Shown piece by piece: positions 5,148-10,318 of a stretch of 10,318 bases of DNA; positions within the stretch are counted from its first letter, which is position 1, and the number at the start of each line of letters is the position of its first letter. The position numbers and the translations under genes were made by a program. The notes under the pieces are model-generated. The model had not been told where the DNA came from and did no database searches. It saw only the letters and a program-made list of their open reading frames with translations. The DNA is taken from the NCBI GenBank assembly GCA_020200675.1, contig JAIVIG010000153.1:1-10318 (forward strand). Reading direction: 5' to 3'. This DNA comes from Actinomycetota bacterium. Its GTDB lineage: Bacteria; Actinomycetota; Rubrobacteria; Rubrobacterales; Rubrobacteraceae.

Positions 5148-6935
5148 CTAGATTTCCCGCCACCCTTCGTAAGCGATGCGGTCAGTCGTGACGAAGTGTT
5201 GCGCATCTCCGACCAACGGCGGGAGTCCGGGCCCTATTACCGGTTGGTCGTCCGCCTCGCGGTCGGCTAGTTCGCCGTTCAGGGCGAGCAGGAAGGTGAG
5301 CGGATCCTCCTTTGGTCCCATGCCGTAAGCGGCTCGGACTGCAGCGTCTAGTACATCGTGAGCGGATTTCAACGGGTTCGCTCCCGGTAACTCCAGGGTG
5401 CGGTACAGCTCCCGGAAGTTCCACCCGTTGTTGCTCATGACCTCCCTCCGAAGGTTCCGAAGCGAGACGGCGGCCTCGGCGACCGCCGCGACGTGGGCCG
5501 TTGTGGGCGACTGCGGCCAGGGGAAGGCGTCGAAGACAGTGTCCGAGGTGTAGCGGAAGTCGCCCTTCAGCGTGGAGCACCGCTCGACGAACCAGAGCCA
5601 GTGAATTCCGGACTGCAGGACGCCGAAGGAATAGTCGTCGGGTAACGGGAAGACGATGAGCGCGGCGTTGGGGCGGACGGAGGGGTCCACGAACTCGAAG
5701 ATGGGCCGCTTGGTCACCTGTGCGCAGACGGCGTAGCGCGGTACCTGGGCGATCCTGTCCAACATCTCGACGCGACCACGCCAAAACCTCCACCAACGGC
5801 GGAAGTGGTTCTGGTGTGGGCCGGTGCTCTTACCGGTATTCTGGCGCTCCTCGTCGGCTTTGGCCTCAATTGTGGGCAAGACGCGGTTTTGTAGACGCTC
5901 GAAGGCTTTACCGCTCCGCATAGCCGAAAAGATGTCCGGGCAACGGTTAAGGTCTATGACGTAGCGCCGCGGCGAAGGCGGCCTGTTGCCGAGCATATCG
6001 TCCGCGATGATCATGTACGGGTGGATGAACGGTTCGGCTGAAGGGTCGCGCATCATAGTCCGCGCCTCTTCGGGCGAGAGGAGAAAACCTTCGTGTCCGT
6101 GAGTCTGTCCCTGATAGCAAGCGCCCGAGTCTATGTTCGTGCGGAGGCGCTTCGCTCCGGTGACATCCAAGCTCCCCGAAAGCGCCGGGTTGATGTAGTC
6201 GAGCTCTAGGACCTCGATGTCACTGTCACTCCTGTCGCCGAGCTGCCGGTAAAGGAGCTTATTGCCCGGCTGGTCCCCTTTGATCCAGTTGACGATAGAG
6301 ACGTGCACGGCAGCTTCACCGGACCAGGGTTGGGTTGAGACGGCCTCAGTTATCGTCCCGCCGTTGTGCGCTATGTGGTCGAGGCCGCCCTCGCGGGAGT
6401 AGTTCTGGCGTATGGTGTTGGTACCGACCAAGCCCGCCCGCTCGCCGAGTGGCAGCTCGTCGTGCGCGCGCCGGAACCAGTAGACGCAGTAGTCGGCGCG
6501 TCCCGGCACCTCCGGGTAGCGATCACGCACGCGGCTGATGTACCCGGCTCCGTACTCTTGCTGCATCTTGTTCTTCGATTGGTAAGGCGGATTGCCTACG
6601 ATGGCGTTTGCCTCGGGCCAGTCGCAGAACAAGGCATCGTCGCAGCGAATGTTCGCGTCCAGATTGTCGAGGGGTAGGGCAGTGTCCACGAAGTCGAGGG
6701 GGAGATTCAGCTCCGCCGTGTCGATCATCTGGCGAGCCTCGGCGAGCGCGAGTTCCTTGGCTAGGACTAGTGTGATCTTGGCCAGCTCGACGCCGAAGGG
6801 GTTCTTGTCGATGCCGTAGAACTGGCGGGTGCTGAGGCGGGAGGTGATGCCGAACTCGGCCCGGGCGCGCTGGCCAAAGTTACTGATCTGTGCGGAGGCT
6901 GCTAAACGCTGTGGTAGGATCGGCTCATGGACAAC
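5148..6935 (-). pseudogene. MmeI-like type IIG restriction-modification enzyme, methyltransferase and specificity part
   Basis: This is the C-terminal part of a single-chain enzyme that normally cuts and methylates DNA. The homologous sequence starts near 6900 (ISNFGQRARAEF, STRQFYGIDKNPFGVELAKITL) and runs to a natural stop. An ATG at 6728 gives 526 residues, but the family sequence continues about 58 codons further up. In that numbering NPPY at 46-49 is motif IV of an N6-adenine methyltransferase. YGIDKNPF is the motif II/III region. GRADYCVYWFRRAHDEL and WSGEAAVHVSIVNW are typical of this branch. The rest is the target-recognition region and C-terminal helices. Motif I (DPACGxGxF), which binds SAM, is absent: it should lie in the stretch lost at 6905-7001. 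Without it, methylation is very unlikely. The target sequence cannot be read by eye. Confidence 0.85.
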
Positions 6936-7001
6936 TCACTTTCAAAGGAAGCCACAGACTGGCGCGAGGGAAGGCGCTTGAGAGCCTGGGAGCTCAAGAA
7001 C
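6905..7001 (+). mobile_element. Remnant of an IS630-family insertion sequence (5' end)
   Basis: On the plus strand an ATG at 6927 opens a frame with DWREGRRLRAWEL at about residues 11-23, the signature N-terminus of IS630-family transposases, where a helix-turn-helix repressor-like domain begins. The match ends near codon 24-26; beyond it the bases are the antisense of the restriction gene. On the left a TA at 6903-6904, the usual IS630 target dinucleotide, may mark the element edge, but no inverted repeat can be confirmed with the right end missing. The element is therefore about 100 bp of scar. Together with the missing gene segment this suggests insertion followed by a deletion that removed most of the IS and part of its target gene. 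Boundaries are good to about ten bases. Confidence 0.7.
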
Positions 7002-7901
7002 GGCCTCGTCCATGCTGCTCTGGAACAGGGTGCCGAAGATTTGGGGCTGCACCTTCCCCCAATTCTCTGAGGCGGCCTCTGCCAGGAGCGCCACCTCGTC
7101 GGGGTTGAGCTCGATGGGCTCTGTTTCCTCGAAGATGCCACCGTTGAAGTACTCGACGTTCCTGAAGCGACCACCCCGCGCGGTCCTAGAGCTGCCCATC
7201 TGCCTGAAGAGGCCCCCGATCAAGTCGTAGGTGCTGGCCCTACCCTGGCGGCACTCGTCGACGAGCGCAGTGAACAGGCCGCTCGGTAGGAGGCCGAAGT
7301 CCTCGGAGAAGAGCGCCACGACGCACTGGAGCACGAACCGCTGCGCGACGCCCCGGTCCTCCCCGCGGGCGACGGTCGAGTTGAACACCCGAGCCACCTT
7401 ATCGGCGGCGGCGCGGGTGACGGCGACGCGGTTGTTGCCGAACTGCGGCTCCCTATCGTCGGGGAACAGGAAGTTTAAGGCGGCGTAGCGATCGGGCAAG
7501 TCCACCAGGGCGACCTTGTCTACGGGGTCTTCGAGCTGCGTGTCGAAGTCGTAGACCCAGAACTCATCGAAGTTGCAGAGGACCACGTAGCGCGGCCTTT
7601 GAGGCACGAGCTGGAGCCAATAATCGAAGGCCTGGCTGTAGTGGCGCTCCAGTTTCTCCCCGCGCTTCTTCATCTCAAGGAGCAGGCGCGGCCGCCACAA
7701 GAGGTCAGCGAACTTTGTACCCTTCCCCTTCTTCCGCACCCGGTACTCTAGCGTCGCACCGGCCTCCTTGTACCCCTCGTGGCCGAAGGCGCGGAACAGG
7801 CGGTCGCAGAAGACCTGGGCCTCCCCCTTCTCATCACCTTCGAGGCTCCGCGAGTAGTCCACAAAGCCTCGAAGACTTTCGACCGTCTCGTTGGTCAGCA
7901 T
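7002..7901 (-). pseudogene. MmeI-like type IIG restriction-modification enzyme, N-terminal nuclease part
   Basis: The N-terminal 299 residues are well conserved in style. The PD-(D/E)xK nuclease site is Asp66 in KFADLLW with Glu76 and Lys78 in LLLEMKKRG. The D-x9-E-x-K spacing is that of the MmeI family. GEKLERHYSQAFDYWL, RPRYVVLCNFDEFWVYDF and FGTLFQSSMDE follow, covering the nuclease and helical spacer. After SSMDE the frame enters the IS630 scar and runs 21 foreign residues to a stop at 6942. In full-length relatives a 'ERHAxGxHFT' segment and then motif I of the methyltransferase come next; both are missing here. The ATG at 7901 has a GGGGAGGGG-type ribosome site about ten bases upstream. 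A free nuclease fragment without specificity and methylase parts should be inactive. Confidence 0.85.
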
Positions 7902-7945
7902 TCGTTATCTACCCCTCCCCACATCAAACAGCGAACCCCACCATG

Positions 7946-7965
7946 TTGGTGTCAAATTGGTGTCA
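7946..7965 (+). repeat. Two tandem copies of TTGGTGTCA, 11-bp period
   Basis: TTGGTGTCA occurs at 7946-7954 and 7957-7965, with two A residues between, so the units lie one helical turn apart. The pair sits between the restriction-gene start and the tRNA-Val gene, near the presumed right edge of the island. Arm-type integrase sites and dimeric-regulator sites both look like this. The surrounding 7902-8037 has no gene. Confidence 0.6.
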
Positions 7966-8037
7966 GAAAGTGCTGAGATCCTCTCCCAGCTCTTTACCTG
8001 TCCCACGATACCCCTGCAAAACAGGATTTTTCAGTAG

Positions 8038-8109
8038 TGGGCGATGCTGGGTTCGAACCAGCGACCTCCTCCTTGTAAGGGAGGCGCTCTACCCCTGAGC
8101 TAATCGCCC
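8038..8109 (-). tRNA. tRNA-Val (TAC)
   Basis: Read on the minus strand, the acceptor strands GGGCGAT and ATCGCCC pair fully. The anticodon stem CCTCC/GGAGG holds CTTACAA with anticodon TAC. The T-arm is GCTGGTTCGAACCCAGC, apart from a small imbalance. CCA is not encoded. It is the last gene of the array and is nearest to the island. Confidence 0.95.
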
Positions 8110-8157
8110 ACGGACGCCCGTGGAGCTTCGTGGACTCCGCGCGGGCCTGCCCGAGCG

Positions 8158-8230
8158 TGCCCCCAACGGGATTCGAACCCGTGCCGCCGCCTTGAAAGGG
8201 CGGTGTCCTGGGCCTCTAGACGATGGGGGC
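8158..8230 (-). tRNA. tRNA-Glu (TTC)
   Basis: The acceptor strands GCCCCCA and TGGGGGC pair fully. The anticodon stem CCGCC/GGCGG holds CTTTCAA with anticodon TTC. The T-arm is ACGGGTTCGAATCCCGT. CCA is not encoded. It is the middle gene of the minus-strand array. Confidence 0.95.
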
Positions 8231-8253
8231 GTGCGGCCTCCAAAGGAGGCTCG

Positions 8254-8325
8254 TGAGCCAGGTAGGGATCGAACCTACGACACGAGGATTAAAAGTCCCC
8301 TGCTCTGCCACTGAGCTACTGGCCC
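8254..8325 (-). tRNA. tRNA-Lys (TTT)
   Basis: The acceptor strands GGGCCAG and CTGGCTC pair with one G-U. The anticodon stem GGGGA/TCCTC holds CTTTTAA with anticodon TTT. The T-arm is GTAGGTTCGATCCCTAC. CCA is not encoded. It is the first gene of the Lys-Glu-Val array, 70 bases after the end of the psiE-like gene. Confidence 0.95.
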
Positions 8326-8338
8326 TCTGATGAGAAAG

Positions 8339-8344
8339 TTTATC
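8339..8344 (-). promoter_or_regulatory. Possible -10 box of the tRNA-Lys/Glu/Val array
   Basis: GATAAA on the minus strand (four of six to consensus) lies 13 bases before tRNA-Lys, the right distance for a tRNA promoter. The -35 region is weak, so the array may alternatively be read from psiE. Confidence 0.3.
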
Positions 8345-8395
8345 AGACCGGGCCTTTGGACTCTATCGCCGAAAGGTGCTCGTGATGGGGCTGCG

Positions 8396-8887
8396 CTAGT
8401 CGGGATCACTGCTCCTCCGGTCTCTCGTACGGCGGGTGAAGTAGAGGGCGAAGGATAGCGAGATCACGAGCGCCGTCAGGACGCCGAGCTCCAGGATCAG
8501 GTTCGGGAACTCCGCCGTGCCGATGGTCTGTTCGGCCTCGGCGGTGACGAGCAGTATGCGCCGGACGACGGCGATCAAGCCTATAAGGAGGAACGGTTCG
8601 GCGCTGATCTCGTTCTCGCGCACGAAGATCCCGATGGTGTCCAGAAGCTCGACGAAGATGAAGATCAGGAGCACCCGATCCAGGACCAGGAGCGCCGTAT
8701 CTAGAGGACCCGCCTCGAAGATCGCCAGAAGCGCCGTCCCCACCGAGACGAAGAGCATCACGATCGTCACGAGCAGGGCGAAAGCCGCCCCGTAATACAC
8801 GACCCTCTCTGAATAGTTCAGGATCGTCACGAGCAGAGGCTGCCTCTGCGGCCCGCCGCCCTCGTCCCCTGCCCCCCTGACAGTCAA
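8396..8887 (-). CDS. PsiE-like integral membrane protein
   Basis: The protein has up to 163 residues with four hydrophobic helices at about 31-57, 65-83, 97-114 and 131-150. It contains DRVLLIFIFVELLDTIGIF and EPFLLIGLIAVVRRILLVTAE, the conserved core of the phosphate-starvation-inducible PsiE family (inner-membrane proteins of unknown molecular role). The charged C-terminal tail would be cytoplasmic. The longest frame starts at a TTG (8885-8887) that shares four bases with the purH stop (TTGA), suggesting translational coupling, but I see no strong ribosome site. A GTG at 8830, giving a start at TILNYSERVV, is an alternative that drops a low-information N-terminus. Either way it should be cotranscribed with purH. 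Regulation by phosphate is known for E. coli PsiE but nothing in this sequence shows it. Confidence 0.8.
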   Translation of the reverse strand: MTVRGAGDEGGGPQRQPLLVTILNYSERVVYYGAAFALLVTIVMLFVSVGTALLAIFEAGPLDTALLVLDRVLLIFIFVELLDTIGIFVRENEISAEPFLLIGLIAVVRRILLVTAEAEQTIGTAEFPNLILELGVLTALVISLSFALYFTRRTRDRRSSDPD

Positions 8888-10318
8888 TGCAGGAAGTGGC
8901 GTCGTTTGGTCATGAGCATCGCCACGCCACGCCGGTCGGCAGCCTCTACGACCTCCGCGTCGCGCTTGGAGCCGCCGGGCTGGATGACGGCCTTTATGCC
9001 GGCGTCCGCGAGGACCTCTAGCCCGTCGGCGAACGGGAAGAAGGCGTCGCTCGCCGCCACTGCTCCCGTCGCCCTCTCGCCCGCGTTTTTTACCGCGATC
9101 TCCGCCGACGCCACCCGGCTCGTCTGACCCGCTCCGATGCCGACCGTTGCCGAGTCTCTGGCGAGCACGATGGCGTTGCTCTTCACGCTCTTGGCGACCT
9201 TCCAGGCGAAGAGGAGCTCGCCAAACTCATCCACCGTAAGCTCCGCTTTGGTCACCCGCTCGTAATCCGAACTCGCCTCAACGCGGTCCGTGGCCTGGAG
9301 CAGGAGGCCGCCCGTGACGTGCTTTGCCGAGAGCTCGGGACGTACCAGAGGTCCCGCTTCCAGCAGGATCATGTTCGACTTCTCCGAGAAGACCTCGCGC
9401 GCCTCCTCGTCGAAGGCCGGGGCGATCAGCACCTCCGTAAAGACCTGCGAGATCTCATTTGCCAACTTCCCATCCACGGGCCCGCTCAAAGCCACGATGC
9501 CCCCGAAGGCCGAGATCGGGTCGGAGGCGAAAGCCTTGCGGTACGCCTCCCCGAGATAGTTGCCAAGCGCCGCCCCGCACGGGTTGGCGTGCTTGATGAT
9601 GACCGCCGCCGGCTCTATCTCCTCGGTGAGGTCGGCGAGGAGCGTTCGCGCGGCGTCCACGTCGTAGAGGTTGTTGAACGAGAGAGGACGGCCCTGCACT
9701 TGCTCCACGCCGCTCAAGAGGTGCGAAACCCCGGTCTCGGCGTAGTAGGCCGCCTCCTGGTGCGGGTTCTCACCGTAGCGCAGGGAGAGCTCGCGCTCGT
9801 AGCGCCTCGTCAGCACCTCCGGGAAGCTCCCGTCCTCCGGTGGAGCCTCCTCGCTCTCTCCATCGGAAACATCCCCATCAACCCGTTCGGTGAGCCACGC
9901 GGAGATGGCGGCGTCGTACCCGGCGGTCCTGCGAAAGGTCTCTAACGCCAGCCGTTTCCTCGTCTCCTCCGAGACCTCGCCGAACTCTAGCTCCGCGGCG
10001 ACCTCCTTGTAGAACTTCGGCGACGGGACGACCGTGACGCTCTTGAAGTTCTTCGCCGCCGCGCGGAGCATCGCGGGGCCGCCTATGTCTATCTGCTCTA
10101 TCGCTTCTTTCTCGGAGGCCTCGCCCGCGACCGTCTCCTCGAACGGGTACAGGTTCACGCACACGAGGTCTATCGGTCCTATCTCGTGGTCGACCAGTTC
10201 CACGACCTGATCCGGGTCCTCCAGATCCGCCAGAATGCCGCCGTGTATCCTCGGGTGCAGCGTCTTGACCCGCCCGCCGAGCATCTCCGGCGCCCCCGTA
10301 ACCTCCGACACCGGAACG
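8884..10318 (-). CDS. purH: Bifunctional AICAR transformylase / IMP cyclohydrolase (5' end beyond window)
   Basis: The enzyme catalyses the last two steps of IMP synthesis: formylation of AICAR with 10-formyl-THF, then ring closure. About 477 residues are visible. The frame runs off the right edge; by comparison with E. coli PurH roughly 45-50 N-terminal residues are missing. The cyclohydrolase part shows GRVKTLHPRIHGGIL and VCVNLYPF, with DIGGPAMLRAAAKN. The transformylase part shows RYGENPHQ, the catalytic Lys-His of IIKHANPCGAA, SDPISAFGGIVAL, AWKVAKSVKSNAIV, GIGAGQTSRV, SDAFFPFADGLE and QPGGSKRDAEVVEAADRRG, ending MTKRRHFLH as in the family. All the catalytic motifs in view are intact. 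A Glu/Asp-rich linker (VDGDVSDGESEEAPPEDG) separates the two parts. It overlaps psiE by four bases. Confidence 0.97.
   Translation of the reverse strand, partial: VPVSEVTGAPEMLGGRVKTLHPRIHGGILADLEDPDQVVELVDHEIGPIDLVCVNLYPFEETVAGEASEKEAIEQIDIGGPAMLRAAAKNFKSVTVVPSPKFYKEVAAELEFGEVSEETRKRLALETFRRTAGYDAAISAWLTERVDGDVSDGESEEAPPEDGSFPEVLTRRYERELSLRYGENPHQEAAYYAETGVSHLLSGVEQVQGRPLSFNNLYDVDAARTLLADLTEEIEPAAVIIKHANPCGAALGNYLGEAYRKAFASDPISAFGGIVALSGPVDGKLANEISQVFTEVLIAPAFDEEAREVFSEKSNMILLEAGPLVRPELSAKHVTGGLLLQATDRVEASSDYERVTKAELTVDEFGELLFAWKVAKSVKSNAIVLARDSATVGIGAGQTSRVASAEIAVKNAGERATGAVAASDAFFPFADGLEVLADAGIKAVIQPGGSKRDAEVVEAADRRGVAMLMTKRRHFLH

Noticed and set aside
4841..5191. 116-codon plus-strand frame, Arg/Pro-rich
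   Set aside because: It lies out of frame with the integrase remnant at 4929-5141, and its Arg/Pro/His-rich content is typical of a shadow frame.
8012..8030. CCTG-CAAAA-CAGG followed by TTTTT, a terminator-like shape on the plus strand
   Set aside because: The stem has only four pairs and no plus-strand gene precedes it; on the minus strand the polarity is wrong for the tRNA array.

Overview
The window is a high-GC bacterial chromosome segment, most likely from an actinobacterium (Actinomycetota). A Rubrobacter-like lineage is my best guess from the protein style, but no gene here proves it. GTG and TTG starts, a probably leaderless murI transcript and the overall base composition fit this. 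All names rest on recognising motifs by eye; no database search was run.

Layout, left to right. (1) 1-1650: tmRNA (ssrA) with a strong terminator hairpin, then a zinc-dependent alcohol dehydrogenase on the minus strand. (2) 1635-2845: glutamate racemase murI, with a consensus -10 box only eight bases before its GTG start. A short tRNA array follows (Pro-TGG, Gly-TCC, then an Arg-TCT gene that loses its tRNA sequence just after the anticodon arm) and a terminator. (3) About 2756-8037: an accessory island made largely of wreckage. It holds a zinc-ribbon gene fragment, a ~350-bp MITE-like element with perfect 16-bp terminal inverted repeats that still encodes a short transposase-like N-terminus, three small plus-strand genes of unknown role, and the C-terminal stub of a tyrosine recombinase. 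It also holds a large MmeI-like type IIG restriction-modification gene, broken by the remnant of an IS630-family element and lacking the segment that should carry the SAM-binding motif I. (4) 8038-8325: a minus-strand tRNA array (Lys-TTT, Glu-TTC, Val-TAC). (5) 8396-10318: a PsiE-like four-helix membrane protein overlapping the stop codon of purH, which runs off the right edge.

The island therefore lies between two tRNA arrays, and its left edge is a truncated tRNA gene. An integrase stub lies inside it. The simplest reading is an element that integrated by site-specific recombination at tRNA-Arg, carried a single-polypeptide restriction-modification enzyme as cargo, and then decayed through IS insertion and deletion. 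The flanking genes (translation rescue, peptidoglycan precursor, purine synthesis, tRNAs) are ordinary housekeeping genes. I did not find convincing evidence of an intact new system. The two intact-looking orphan genes at 3937-4335 and 4508-4771 are the only candidates for undescribed function.
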